Origin: Ketobacter sp963922875
Lineage (GTDB): Bacteria; Pseudomonadota; Gammaproteobacteria; Pseudomonadales; Ketobacteraceae
Reading direction: 5' to 3'
NCBI GenBank assembly: GCA_963922875.1
Contig: CAWUJH010000002.1
Coordinates: 558,001 to 622,000 of the forward strand
DNA: 64,000 nt
Both the position numbers and the translations under genes were made by a program. The notes under the pieces are model-generated. The model saw only the letters and a list, made by a program, of their open reading frames with translations. It was not told the origin of the DNA and did no database searches. Below are positions 7,990-16,835 of this stretch, piece after piece; position 1 is the first letter of the stretch, and each line of letters begins with the position of its first letter.

Positions 7990-10165
7990 TACAAACACTT
8001 CTTCGGGCAAATGCCCGGTCATGCACGGTGGCAGCACTAAATCAGGCAAAACCAATTTGGATTGGTGGCCCAACGCCCTCAATCTGGATATTCTCCATCA
8101 GCACGATATTAAAACTAATCCTCTGGGTGAAGATTTTGACTATGCTGAAGAATTTAAAAAATTGGATTTGGCATCAGTAAAGAAAGACTTGCATGCATTA
8201 ATGACGGATAGTCAGGAATGGTGGCCAGCGGATTGGGGCCACTATGGTGGCTTAATGATTCGCATGGCATGGCACGCAGCTGGCAGCTATCGTATCGCTG
8301 ACGGTCGTGGCGGCAGTGGTACAGGTAATCAGCGTTTTGCGCCTCTTAATAGCTGGCCAGACAATGTAAGCCTCGATAAAGCACGGCGTTTATTGTGGCC
8401 CATCAAAAAGAAGTACGGCAATAAACTTTCCTGGGCCGACTTGATTATTCTAGCCGGTACCATGGCCTATGAGTCAATGGGATTAAAAGTCTACGGTTTT
8501 GCTGGTGGTCGCAAAGATATATGGCATCCGGAAAAAGACATTGACTGGGGTTCGGAAAAAGAATGGCTGGGTAAAGCCGAGGAGCGCCACACGAAGGATT
8601 CCTCCACCGCACTGGATAATCCTCTTGCTGCTACCCATATGGGTCTGATTTACGTCAATCCGGAAGGGGTGGATGGTAAACCCGATCCCTTAAAAACCGC
8701 TAAAGATGTACGCCTCACCTTTGCGCGCATGGCGATGAATGATGAAGAAACCGTGGCTCTTACCGCCGGAGGACACACCGTGGGCAAATGCCACGGTAAT
8801 GGTGATGCCTCAGCACTGGGGCCGGAACCTGAAGCCGCCGATATTACCGAACAAGGGTTTGGCTGGCACAATCCCAAAGGCAAGGGTCATGGCCGTGATA
8901 CGGTTACCAGTGGTATCGAAGGCGCCTGGACCACGCATCCTACCAAGTGGGATAACGGCTATTTTTCCATGCTGTTAAATCACGAATGGGAATCAAGAAA
9001 AAGCCCGGCGGGTGCCTGGCAGTGGGAGCCTGTTGACATTAAAGAAGAAGACAAGCCGGTGGATGTGGAAGACCCTTCTGTTAGGCACAACCCCATCATG
9101 ACCGATGCCGATATGGCTATGGCCAAAGATCCAATTTACAGGGAGATTTCGGAACGGTTTTACAAGGATCCGGCCTATTTTTCAGAGGTATTCGCTCGTG
9201 CATGGTTCAAATTAACTCATCGTGACCTGGGGCCGAAAAGCCGCTATTTGGGGCCTGATGTTCCAAAAGAGGATTTAATTTGGCAGGACCCAATACCCAC
9301 TGTGGATTACACATTAAGTGATTCCGAGGTTGTTGATCTCAAGGCGAAAATTCTGAATAGTGGATTGAGCCTTGCTGAATTGATAGCAACCGCCTGGGAT
9401 AGTGCCCGGACGTTTCGAGGATCAGATTTTCGGGGCGGAGCCAATGGGGCTCGGATTCGCCTGGAGCCGCAAAAAAGCTGGGAGGGTAACGAACCTACTC
9501 GCTTAGAAAAAGTGTTGAGTACTCTTGAAGTTATTCAGTCGGGGTTTAATAAAAAAGTCAGTATGGCGGATTTGATTGTTCTGGCAGGTACAGCGGCAGT
9601 AGAGAAAGCAGCAAAGGCGGCTGGTGTTAACATAACGGCTCCATTTGCGCCCGGTCGCGGTGATGCCACTGAGCAAATGACCGATGTAGAGTCCTTCGCC
9701 GCGCTTGAACCCGTGCATGATGGTTATCGCAATTGGTTGAAGAAGGACTACGACGTAGCCCCAGAAGAGTTGCTCGTGGATCGTTCGCAGTTGATGGGTT
9801 TAACCGCCCACGAAATGACGGTACTGATTGGTGGTATGCGGGTTTTGGGAACCAATTACGGAGGCTCGAAGCATGGCGTGTTGACGGATCAGGAAGGCGT
9901 TCTGACGAACGATTTTTTCGTCAACCTGATGGATATGAGCTACACCTGGAAAGCAAAGGGCAACAACCTGTACGAGATTTGTGATCGCAAAACAGATGCC
10001 GTTAAGTGGACAGCAACCCGAGTGGATTTGGTGTTTGGGTCAAACTCCATACTGCGCTCTTATGCAGAAGTATATGCGCAAGATGATGCCAAAGAAAAGT
10101 TTGTCAAAGACTTCGTTAAAGCCTGGACCAAGGTGATGAACGCGGATCGCTTTGACCTGAAATAA
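7979..10165 (+). CDS. katG: Catalase-peroxidase KatG
   Basis: Bifunctional haem enzyme that removes hydrogen peroxide and oxidises organic donors. Distal residues Arg95, Trp98 and His99 lie in MIRMAWHAAG; the proximal haem ligand is His266 in AGGHTVGKCHG. The Trp98-Tyr225-Met251 set that forms the covalent adduct needed for catalase activity is intact. The length of 728 residues covers both the N-terminal haem domain and the degenerate C-terminal duplicate. AAGGA at 7966-7970 sits 8 bp before the ATG. It is a single gene ended by a strong hairpin, and an OxyR-like site upstream suggests peroxide induction. Confidence 0.98.
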   Translation: MNTDTNTSSGKCPVMHGGSTKSGKTNLDWWPNALNLDILHQHDIKTNPLGEDFDYAEEFKKLDLASVKKDLHALMTDSQEWWPADWGHYGGLMIRMAWHAAGSYRIADGRGGSGTGNQRFAPLNSWPDNVSLDKARRLLWPIKKKYGNKLSWADLIILAGTMAYESMGLKVYGFAGGRKDIWHPEKDIDWGSEKEWLGKAEERHTKDSSTALDNPLAATHMGLIYVNPEGVDGKPDPLKTAKDVRLTFARMAMNDEETVALTAGGHTVGKCHGNGDASALGPEPEAADITEQGFGWHNPKGKGHGRDTVTSGIEGAWTTHPTKWDNGYFSMLLNHEWESRKSPAGAWQWEPVDIKEEDKPVDVEDPSVRHNPIMTDADMAMAKDPIYREISERFYKDPAYFSEVFARAWFKLTHRDLGPKSRYLGPDVPKEDLIWQDPIPTVDYTLSDSEVVDLKAKILNSGLSLAELIATAWDSARTFRGSDFRGGANGARIRLEPQKSWEGNEPTRLEKVLSTLEVIQSGFNKKVSMADLIVLAGTAAVEKAAKAAGVNITAPFAPGRGDATEQMTDVESFAALEPVHDGYRNWLKKDYDVAPEELLVDRSQLMGLTAHEMTVLIGGMRVLGTNYGGSKHGVLTDQEGVLTNDFFVNLMDMSYTWKAKGNNLYEICDRKTDAVKWTATRVDLVFGSNSILRSYAEVYAQDDAKEKFVKDFVKAWTKVMNADRFDLK

Positions 10166-10186
10166 ACAAGTGACAGGAAAGAGGGA

Positions 10187-10212
10187 GGGGAAGTTGTTTG
10201 TTCAACTTCCCC
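10187..10212. terminator. Bidirectional terminator between katG and osmC
   Basis: GGGGAAGTTG (10187-10196) pairs perfectly with CAACTTCCCC (10203-10212) around a 6-nt loop, with TTT after it on the plus strand. It sits between two convergent genes and can serve both. Confidence 0.8.
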
Positions 10213-10227
10213 TTTGCTTATCCAAAC

Positions 10228-10641
10228 TCAAGTGTTGATGGTGAGATCGAGTGTTATCTCAAGATTCAGTACTTTTGAGATAGGGCATCCGGCTTTAGCC
10301 GCCGCCGCAGCTTCTTCAATTGTGCCTTTGTCTGCTCCCGGTGCGCTGATTTTAGTGACCAAAGCACTCTTTGTGAGTTCCAGATTCTCAAAGGTTATAG
10401 CTGCGCTGGTATTGATGGATTCAGGGGTGATACCCCGTTCACCGAGTTGCGCCGAGAAAGCCATGCTAAAACAACTGGCATGTGCGGCGGCGATTAGTTC
10501 CTCGGGATTGGTGCCTGGTTCCTCCTCGAATCGTGTTCGAAAACCGAATGCCTGATTGTTGAACGCGCCACTGCCCACGCCAAATGTGCCTTTGCCGTCC
10601 TTAAGTCCACCAGTCCATGTAGCGTCTGCTGTACGTTTCAT
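10228..10641 (-). CDS. OsmC-family peroxidase (OsmC/Ohr superfamily)
   Basis: Cytoplasmic thiol peroxidase of 137 residues, the usual size, that reduces organic and inorganic hydroperoxides. The two redox cysteines are visible: one in AAHASCFSMAFS (near residue 56) and one in AKAGCPISK (near residue 119). The N-terminal TADATWTGGLKDGKG and the FRTRFEEEPGTNPEEL strand-helix match the OsmC rather than the Ohr branch. It is convergent with katG, so two peroxide defences share a locus, but they have separate promoters. Confidence 0.92.
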   Translation of the reverse strand: MKRTADATWTGGLKDGKGTFGVGSGAFNNQAFGFRTRFEEEPGTNPEELIAAAHASCFSMAFSAQLGERGITPESINTSAAITFENLELTKSALVTKISAPGADKGTIEEAAAAAKAGCPISKVLNLEITLDLTINT

Positions 10642-10695
10642 AAAATAACCTCTTTAAATTTTAGGTTTTCAAAAGTACTACATCAACTACGCTAC

Positions 10696-10725
10696 GTCTT
10701 CTGTTGGACTTTTTCAACAGAAGAC
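10696..10725. promoter_or_regulatory. Perfect 11-bp hairpin upstream of osmC gene
   Basis: GTCTTCTGTTG (10696-10706) and CAACAGAAGAC (10715-10725) form a perfect stem with an 8-nt loop, 55 bp upstream of the OsmC start. There is no T-tract directly after the stem on either strand, so an operator or RNA structure is as likely as a terminator. The remainder of 10642-11024 contains a tandem repeat and no gene I can support. Confidence 0.45.
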
Positions 10726-10963
10726 TCTTGTTCTTTAGGTCCAAGTGAATTTTTAAGATAGATTTGAATGGAGCTGTGTGCGTTAGCGTACTGAAGTTAA
10801 ATGGGATTTTCCCCAATACTTCTGTACAGGCAAGAACGCTTTTCGCGAACAATCGATCATTTAAAATGATGACAAAAATGGTTTTACATCCCTTTAAATT
10901 ATCACCTATGATTCAGGACCTTATTCAAAAAAACGGCTTTCTTATGCGGTTTTCGGTGGCCTA

Positions 10964-10997
10964 TTAGTCGAATGTCACTTTTAGTCGAACGTCACTT
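10964..10997 (+). repeat. Two tandem 17-bp repeats before the DUF2254 gene
   Basis: TTAGTCGAATGTCACTT (10964-10980) is followed directly by TTAGTCGAACGTCACTT (10981-10997), 16 of 17 identical. TTATTCAAA at 10921-10929 and TTTGAATAA at 10996-11004 are inverted relative to each other and bracket the repeats. The pair ends about 28 bp before the DUF2254 start. It may be a direct-repeat operator or the trace of a small mobile sequence. Confidence 0.6.
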
Positions 10998-11024
10998 TGA
11001 ATAAGCCCCTTACAGGAGATAGCG

Positions 11025-12290
11025 ATGGGCTTTAAAATTTCGGCAGACCGCCTTCGGGTAATACTCAATCAGTTTCGTGACCGACTTTGGGTGAAGCCTT
11101 TGATGGTTTGTTTGGTGTCCATCGTTTTGGTATTCGCCGCAAAATTAGCGGATGGCACTCAGTTAACCCATATTGTTCCAGTCATTGCATTGGATTCCAT
11201 CGAGACTTTGTTATCTATTATGGCCTCCAGCATGCTTGTAATAGCTACATTTTCTGTGGGGTCAATGGTTTCAGCCTATGCCTCGGCAAGCCGCACGGCA
11301 ACGCCACGCTCCTTCACGCTGGTAGTCTCTGACGGCGCATCCCAGAATGCTCTTTCCACCTTTATTGGTTCGTTTATTTTCAGCATTGTAGCTCTCACGG
11401 CCGTTAAGAACGAAATCTTCCAGAGTGCTAGTCTGTTCATACTTTTTGTTTTGACGGCGTTCGTATTCGGCTTGGTTGTATTCACCTTTGTCCGCTGGGT
11501 TGATCGTATCGCTCGTCTTGGACGCATGGGTTCAACCATAGGAAAGGTGGAAAGGGCTACAGCAGAGGCCATTAAACGGCGGCGGGATAATCCAACACTT
11601 TGTGGTGCTTCGTTGAGATCCCAGGCAAGGGGTCAAGCCGTGTATGCTTCAACCATAGGTTACGTACAGCATATCCATATGGAAGTACTTCAGACCTGGG
11701 CAGAGAAACATGAGGCTCGGATAGTGATAGCGGCTTTACCGGGTACTTTTACAGCGCCGGGAAGGCCGCTGGCTTTCGTCAGTACGCTCATCAACGATGT
11801 CGACTATAGTGAGGTTGTTGCTTCCTTCCAGATCGGATGCGACCGATTGTTCGATGACGACCCGCGCTTTGGCCTGGTGGTGCTGTCGGAAATAGCCGGG
11901 CGGGCCTTGTCACCTGCTGTTAATGATCCAGGTACTGCAATCGATGTCATAGGAGTCCTGGTACGACTCTTTGCACTTTGGAGCGAGACTGGCAATAGGA
12001 CTGAACTTGACAACCCAGCGCCAAGGTTTGATCGAATAGAAGTTCCAGAAGTGTCAGTGCGGGACATGTTTGATGATGCATTCTCTACCATTGCAAGGGA
12101 TGGCGCTGGCATGGTAGAGGTTGGTGTGCGGCTACAAAAAGCCTTGTGCGCTCTTGCTTTGATTAAGGATGGAGACATCGCCCAGGCTGCTGAGTTACAC
12201 CAACAGCTGGCGTTAAAACGTGCGCAATGTGCTCTTACTATAGAGGAAGATTTAATCGCTGTTCGAGACGCGGCCAAGTACTTACGCTAA
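11025..12290 (+). CDS. DUF2254 membrane protein
   Basis: Inner-membrane protein of the uncharacterised DUF2254 family. Four N-terminal TM helices are visible (about residues 22-42, 60-82, 108-128 and 133-156), followed by a cytoplasmic domain of some 260 residues with the family stretch LSEIAGRALSPAVNDPGTAID near residues 287-307. The start has ACAGGAG at 11012-11018. The length of 421 residues is usual. No catalytic residues are known for the family; a transporter or channel-like role is sometimes guessed but unproven. It stands alone, convergent with the zinc cluster. Confidence 0.85.
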   Translation: MGFKISADRLRVILNQFRDRLWVKPLMVCLVSIVLVFAAKLADGTQLTHIVPVIALDSIETLLSIMASSMLVIATFSVGSMVSAYASASRTATPRSFTLVVSDGASQNALSTFIGSFIFSIVALTAVKNEIFQSASLFILFVLTAFVFGLVVFTFVRWVDRIARLGRMGSTIGKVERATAEAIKRRRDNPTLCGASLRSQARGQAVYASTIGYVQHIHMEVLQTWAEKHEARIVIAALPGTFTAPGRPLAFVSTLINDVDYSEVVASFQIGCDRLFDDDPRFGLVVLSEIAGRALSPAVNDPGTAIDVIGVLVRLFALWSETGNRTELDNPAPRFDRIEVPEVSVRDMFDDAFSTIARDGAGMVEVGVRLQKALCALALIKDGDIAQAAELHQQLALKRAQCALTIEEDLIAVRDAAKYLR

Positions 12291-12297
12291 CAGAAGC

Positions 12298-12876
12298 TTA
12301 TAGGTAAGGCTCAATGGATTGCGCCTCTATCATATAACCCGCATCAGCGAGTTCTGAACTAAAACGTTGCGTGCGGATAATCCCGGTTACCCACACTACA
12401 TCATATAATTTGCGTATGTCTGCTCCGTTTTTGTCGATTGTACTCACGTAAATTGTCTGATTGGAGGGTGGGGGCGGCACATGAATGCAGGCACCAAAGT
12501 AAGGAACTAATAGAAATTCTGTGGTTTTCTGGCCATCTCCTTGCAGGGGTACTACATAACCGGCAATTTTTACTGGCTTACCGTTCAGGGTTTCTTTCAA
12601 TGGTGCATTTTTATCGAGTATTTTAAGTTTTTGGATGAGTTCCACAAGGATGGGGTCGTCATCGGGTAGTTCATCAATATTGTATTTGCGGCGATATTCT
12701 TCCACGATTTGCTCAGGGTCATAATCTGCAGGAACCAAATCATCCCACTCTAGCACTTGCGGATCTGAAGTCGCTGTGTTCGTGGCCGTAACCGTGTCTG
12801 CCCCAAAGGCGTAACTGCTGAGTGATACAAAAACTACGAAGATACTCAAAATTTGTGATGAGAAAAAACGAGTCAT
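12298..12876 (-). CDS. Exported DUF3299 protein of the zinc cluster
   Basis: A 192-residue periplasmic protein with signal peptide MTRFFSSQILSIFVVFVSLS to AFGA. The body contains the DUF3299 core: VKIAGYVVPL, then FLLVPYFGACIHVPPPPSNQ with a conserved Cys-His pair that could bind metal. It is the last gene of a minus-strand run with the ABC permease, ATPase and ZrgA-like protein, 30 bp behind the permease. Vibrio ZrgABCDE zinc-uptake loci contain a comparable set. The role is inferred from this association. Confidence 0.82.
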   Translation of the reverse strand: MTRFFSSQILSIFVVFVSLSSYAFGADTVTATNTATSDPQVLEWDDLVPADYDPEQIVEEYRRKYNIDELPDDDPILVELIQKLKILDKNAPLKETLNGKPVKIAGYVVPLQGDGQKTTEFLLVPYFGACIHVPPPPSNQTIYVSTIDKNGADIRKLYDVVWVTGIIRTQRFSSELADAGYMIEAQSIEPYL

Positions 12877-12906
12877 AACTTTTACCTTAAATTTAGTCTG
12901 TTTACC

Positions 12907-14166
12907 TTAGGATCGAATGGTCATACCGTCGGCCAGAGAGTAACGATAGGCTCTATACGCAGGTATAATACCTGCTAAAACACCCGCTAAAAGTGCACAA
13001 CCCAATAAAATGTATTCATTTAGTGAAGGCAGTTTTGTGGGTAAATATAATCCCCATTCGTTTTCTATTATGGGGCGGCCGATGAGCTGCACGATATAAA
13101 GCGCAGCTAGGCCAAGCACAACAGCCAATACCATAACAATAAAGGCTTCACCAATAAGCAGTAGGAATATATGCCAGGGTTTGGCACCGACAGAGCGTAA
13201 TATTGCCATTTCACGGCGTCGCTCATTGAGGCTGGTTAGTATCGCGGTGGCCATACCGCAGATACCCACCAATACCACCATGATAGAAATCGCTAATAGT
13301 GCTTGCTGAGCAATCGCCATGGTGTCCCATAGTTCTTGTAACGCGACGCCGGGTAGTGCCGCGAGCAAGGGCTCCTCAGGGTATTCATTAATAAAACGCT
13401 GTACTTTGAAGGTGGCTATCGGTGATTTTAGTCCAACTAATGCCGCAGTGATGGTCTTTGGCTGCAATGGTTTACTGGTTTTCTTTAATAAGCGTTTTAA
13501 TACGGGGGAGGGTGGAGAACCCTCTTGCCAACCCGCGTGTATCGCCTCAATACTTTCTAAGCTGACATGAACGGTGCGATCAACGGGGGTTCCGGTTTTC
13601 TTAAGGATGCCAACCACTTTAAAGGGTTGATCAGCGTGTTTGGTAAAACTGACTTCACCTGTCCCGTGAGCTAAAATGATTTCCTGTCCAATGGAGTAAT
13701 TCAGTTGGGTGGCAACATCGGCGCCAATTACGGCTTCTTGAATAGCTGAAAAGGGGTGTCCTGTGGCAAAGACTAAAGTCCGCTCAGCCGCATAACGATA
13801 GTGCGTGAAGTAATCTTGGTTGGTGCCTAATACTCGAAAACCCTTATGGGAATCGCCTAAAGAGAGCGGGACGGTCCACTCAACCAAAGGGTGAGATTTT
13901 AGATCCTGATAACTTTTCCAAGAGACATTATTGGTTGGATTGCCAATACGGAAGATTGAATAGAGTAGTAACTGAACCTGGCCACTGCGTGCACCCACAA
14001 TAAGATCTGTACCGGAAATGGTATTGGTAAAGCTTTCTCTAGCATCATGGCGTAGCCGTTCGACTCCCAGCAGCAATAGAATCGACAGTGCTATCGAAAA
14101 AATTGTCATGGAAACGGTGAGCTTTCGATTGAGTATACTCTTAACCGCCAGCGTAAAAATGGGCAT
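12907..14166 (-). CDS. ABC transporter permease, FtsX/MacB type
   Basis: Inner-membrane permease of 419 residues: one N-terminal TM helix (about residues 19-38), a periplasmic MacB-like core of some 230 residues, then three C-terminal TM helices with the FtsX motif LNERRREMAILRSVGAKPWH near residues 311-330. This topology is that of mechanotransmission or lipoprotein-type ABC systems rather than channel importers. The start is 2 bp behind the ATPase stop. In this operon it probably works with the ATPase in zinc acquisition, although the family does not by itself indicate zinc. Confidence 0.88.
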   Translation of the reverse strand: MPIFTLAVKSILNRKLTVSMTIFSIALSILLLLGVERLRHDARESFTNTISGTDLIVGARSGQVQLLLYSIFRIGNPTNNVSWKSYQDLKSHPLVEWTVPLSLGDSHKGFRVLGTNQDYFTHYRYAAERTLVFATGHPFSAIQEAVIGADVATQLNYSIGQEIILAHGTGEVSFTKHADQPFKVVGILKKTGTPVDRTVHVSLESIEAIHAGWQEGSPPSPVLKRLLKKTSKPLQPKTITAALVGLKSPIATFKVQRFINEYPEEPLLAALPGVALQELWDTMAIAQQALLAISIMVVLVGICGMATAILTSLNERRREMAILRSVGAKPWHIFLLLIGEAFIVMVLAVVLGLAALYIVQLIGRPIIENEWGLYLPTKLPSLNEYILLGCALLAGVLAGIIPAYRAYRYSLADGMTIRS

Positions 14167-14168
14167 TG

Positions 14169-14894
14169 TCAGGCTCCCGCTGTAGACAACAGATTGATCT
14201 GTTCAAGATCAATCTGCCGATCGAAGTGGCATTGCAGTGTAGGGTCGTGACTAACAAAAACAAGTGTCGTATTTTGGTGTTGGCATTCCTTTAATAACAA
14301 TTCCATAAAGGCATTACGTCGCTCGGTATCCAGTGCCGATGTGGGTTCGTCGGCTATCACCAGTTCTGGTCCACCGATTAACGCACGCGCTACGGCCACC
14401 CGTTGTTGCTGCCCAACGCTGAGTTCTGTTGCTGGTCGTTGCCATAGATTCATTGGTAAGTCCAGATAGTGCAGCAACCGCTCTGCTTCGTCTTTTAATG
14501 TCTTATTTTTTTCTAGCAAGGATAACCTGCGCTTTTTTGAAAAGTTGCAAGGTAGCAGCACATTTTCCATCGCGGTTAAATAAGGGATTAAATTAAACAT
14601 CTGAAAAATGAAGCCAATGTGGTCGGCGCGAAAACGGTCGCGCTTTGCGCTTGTGAGTTGGTTAAAAGATTGCCCCAGCACACTTATGGAACCGGTTTGG
14701 GGTAGTAATACACCACCGATCAAGCTGAGTAGGGTGCTCTTGCCGCTGCCACTGGCTCCTTTGATAAAGACTTTAGCACCCTTGGTGATGTTTAAAGACT
14801 GCAAATTAATAAGGGGCAACCCCGTTCGCCAGCCAAAGCTAAGGTTGTTTATTTGAACGGCATATTCTACTGAGCTTGGTTCACTGCTTATCAC
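14169..14894 (-). CDS. ABC transporter ATP-binding protein (LolD/MacB-type)
   Basis: Cytoplasmic ATPase of 241 residues, partner of the adjacent FtsX-type permease. Walker A GASGSGKST lies near residues 41-49; the signature ELSVGQQQRV replaces the usual LSGGQ with LSVGQ; Walker B is ELVIADEPTSALD; the H-loop is LVFVSHD. It is encoded between the ZrgA-like protein (25 bp upstream) and the permease (2 bp downstream), so these genes are certainly one transcription unit. Confidence 0.93.
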   Translation of the reverse strand: MISSEPSSVEYAVQINNLSFGWRTGLPLINLQSLNITKGAKVFIKGASGSGKSTLLSLIGGVLLPQTGSISVLGQSFNQLTSAKRDRFRADHIGFIFQMFNLIPYLTAMENVLLPCNFSKKRRLSLLEKNKTLKDEAERLLHYLDLPMNLWQRPATELSVGQQQRVAVARALIGGPELVIADEPTSALDTERRNAFMELLLKECQHQNTTLVFVSHDPTLQCHFDRQIDLEQINLLSTAGA

Positions 14895-14918
14895 GATGTT
14901 GCCCCTTCTGTTACGCCA

Positions 14919-15491
14919 TTATTTCAATTTCAAAACAGGGTTTTTGGCTTCGAGTTTAGCGCCCAATTGGCCGCTATTGCTAATCACCTGAGTGGTTAAG
15001 TGGTGAGTGCCAGGAAATACACTGAATAAAGCTAAAGTTAAGGATTCAAGTTTATCTGGCTGTTCGCACGAGAAAGTGTAGGTAGCGTCAAAGTCTGCGT
15101 GTGTTTCCTCATCGTGATCTTCAGCGTCGTGTTGGTCATCATGGTTGTTTTCATGGTGGTTTTCGGTGGCCACTAAACTAGTAGCAACCTTTACTGATAT
15201 CAGGCTGCACTCTGCTGCTGTAGAGGGCGCAAATAGCTTTAAACCATCTTTGAGCGAGTTGAGGGCATGGTTAACCCGGTCTTTGTCTTCTTTTTCATTA
15301 GGCGCGTGTTCAAAGCCAACAATATTCATTGCTGGCGCGGACAGCTCAATCATTAAGTTTGTGTGATCAATGGCTATGTTTAGTTGCCCAGCGCCATGTT
15401 CATGTGCCTCATGATGACGTTGATTTTCTGCCATTACAGCTAGGCTTGAGCTGCCTAATAAAATAACAACAGCAATAGTTTTAATATGCAC
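14919..15491 (-). CDS. zrgA: ZrgA-type His-rich periplasmic zinc protein (DUF2796)
   Basis: Exported protein of 190 residues with a signal peptide ending near AVMA (residue 21). It begins the mature part with HHEAHEHGAGQLNIAID, the DUF2796 hallmark, and has a second His/Asp/Glu-rich loop (HHENNHDDQHDAEDHDE, about residues 112-128) suited to zinc binding. Two cysteines (C98 and C143 region) could form a disulfide. ZrgA of Vibrio cholerae belongs to a zinc-uptake system with an FtsX-like ABC transporter; the same gene company here supports that assignment. Direction of transport is inferred from Vibrio. Confidence 0.85.
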   Translation of the reverse strand: MHIKTIAVVILLGSSSLAVMAENQRHHEAHEHGAGQLNIAIDHTNLMIELSAPAMNIVGFEHAPNEKEDKDRVNHALNSLKDGLKLFAPSTAAECSLISVKVATSLVATENHHENNHDDQHDAEDHDEETHADFDATYTFSCEQPDKLESLTLALFSVFPGTHHLTTQVISNSGQLGAKLEAKNPVLKLK

Positions 15492-15573
15492 TGGAAATTC
15501 TCCTACAATCGGATACAGACTACCGACCTACAGCTATGCGAGATCGATAATGTTTTTGATGAGTGTGTAAAGA

Positions 15574-15903
15574 TCAGGAGTGAAACGGAGGGGCGCGAGG
15601 TTGCTGAGTGTTGTATTCAAGAACGTAAGCGGATGACTCTGAGGATTCCGCCGCTATTGAAGATGGAGCAAAATTTAACGGCAATGATACGATAAACGGT
15701 GTAGGTGCAGCATTGTTATGGGCGCTAAAAAAGCACACTTGGCAGTCATGGGGACTAGATGCAAGCTCCTGGTGAAACTCATGAGTAACCGCAGTCAAGG
15801 TAGCCACAAACAGCGCCAATGCCACTAACATGCTAATGCCTATGCTGGTGCGCTGAGAGGGTAGCGATGACTGGGTCACTAATCGCATTATGGATACATC
15901 CAA
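15574..15903 (-). CDS. Small His/Cys protein, DUF2946-like zinc-chaperone type
   Basis: A 109-residue protein with one hydrophobic segment (about residues 24-40) followed by a short HEFHQ...HDCQVCFFSAHN stretch rich in His and Cys, and a C-terminal RAPP motif. This order matches small DUF2946-like proteins often annotated as zinc-uptake chaperones next to ZrgA genes. It lies 82 bp upstream of the ZrgA gene on the same strand and is probably the first gene of the zinc operon. I found no convincing Zur box upstream. Confidence 0.6.
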   Translation of the reverse strand: MDVSIMRLVTQSSLPSQRTSIGISMLVALALFVATLTAVTHEFHQELASSPHDCQVCFFSAHNNAAPTPFIVSLPLNFAPSSIAAESSESSAYVLEYNTQQPRAPPFHS

Positions 15904-15999
15904 AGCTTCAAAACTTGAGGCAATATATCATAGGCCGATGTTCAAAGTAAGCCGCTACTTGCTCATAAAATACTCTTTATAGGGGCACTACCAAACCTA

Positions 16000-16644
16000 T
16001 TAACGAACTTTTTTTAATGTCGCGTTATCGGTATGAGAAAGTTCTTTACCATAAATATTGAGCTTTGTAGTTTGCGTGTACGAAAGGGTGTCAGCACCAA
16101 TATCTAAGGTCATAGTAAACCCTTTGGTTGTTGCGTTTTCGGTCATGAATGAGGATTCTCCAATACCTTTTAGGGGTGCTGTGAGCGTCATTTTGGCACC
16201 CGCTTTACCCTCTGCGACTACGCAAACCGCCCTGGGCACACAAAAGGAGTTGTAAACCATCTGATTCTCTTTGTCATAAATCAAATAGCCACGCTGGTCA
16301 TGAAATTTGGCATTGTCACGTTGTCTGAAAACCTCTTGTTTATAGTAGATTGCCACTAGTGATTGTTTACTGGCATTGACTGCGTCGGCTGCGGCTTCAA
16401 AAGTTCTTATTTCGTAGAATGGTTCTATGGCTGGGCCACCCTGGCCTACGGGGGAATCGGTTCTTCCCGGTGCTACATCAACACCTGGGTTGACACTCTT
16501 CCATGAACCGATGAGAGGTTGGAGTGGTCCAAAATCAGGGGTCGTAACTTGAGCTGCGGCAGATTTAGCAAATGAGAATGGTAAGGCAAGTGAAGTCAAA
16601 AGTATTAAGGGAAGGTGGCTAATTGTTTTCATTGGCATTTCCAT
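16000..16644 (-). CDS. Exported nitrobindin/lipocalin-like beta-barrel protein
   Basis: A 214-residue protein with a signal peptide (MKTISHLPLILLTSLALPF, cleavage near SAAAQ). The mature part starts with FGPLQPLIGSWKSVNPGVDVAP, resembling the opening of nitrobindin-like haem-binding barrels (LxGxWxG...), then PFYEIRTFE and alternating beta-strand sequence to the end. Two cysteines (FCVPRAVCVV) could bridge adjacent strands. A starting ATG two codons earlier gives MEMPMK; the MPMK start is equally possible. Ligand unknown. It stands alone between the zinc operon and the LuxR-type gene. Confidence 0.55.
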   Translation of the reverse strand: MEMPMKTISHLPLILLTSLALPFSFAKSAAAQVTTPDFGPLQPLIGSWKSVNPGVDVAPGRTDSPVGQGGPAIEPFYEIRTFEAAADAVNASKQSLVAIYYKQEVFRQRDNAKFHDQRGYLIYDKENQMVYNSFCVPRAVCVVAEGKAGAKMTLTAPLKGIGESSFMTENATTKGFTMTLDIGADTLSYTQTTKLNIYGKELSHTDNATLKKVR

Positions 16645-16757
16645 CGTAGATAGTGATAGGTGAGGGCATTTGATGGGCCGATGTTAGTTAATAATTTTCC
16701 ATCGAACTATGGGAGTTATGTCCTTAATTATTGATTTGTAGCATGTTTTAACCCATG

Positions 16758-16776
16758 AGCCATATGTCCTATGGCT
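16758..16776. promoter_or_regulatory. Inverted repeat upstream of the LuxR-type gene
   Basis: AGCCATA (16758-16764) and TATGGCT (16770-16776) form a perfect 7-bp dyad with a 5-bp spacer, 60 bp before the regulator start. It may be an operator for this gene or its own product. There is no T-tract. Confidence 0.35.
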
Positions 16777-16835
16777 AAAATATCGTCGACTTGTCGCTTT
16801 GTGAGCGAGTAAAACTATACCGTGTTGGGGGAATA

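Noticed and set aside
10764..10967. Plus-strand frame upstream of the DUF2254 gene
   Set aside because: It has no recognisable domain or Shine-Dalgarno and lies in a repeat- and hairpin-containing control region.
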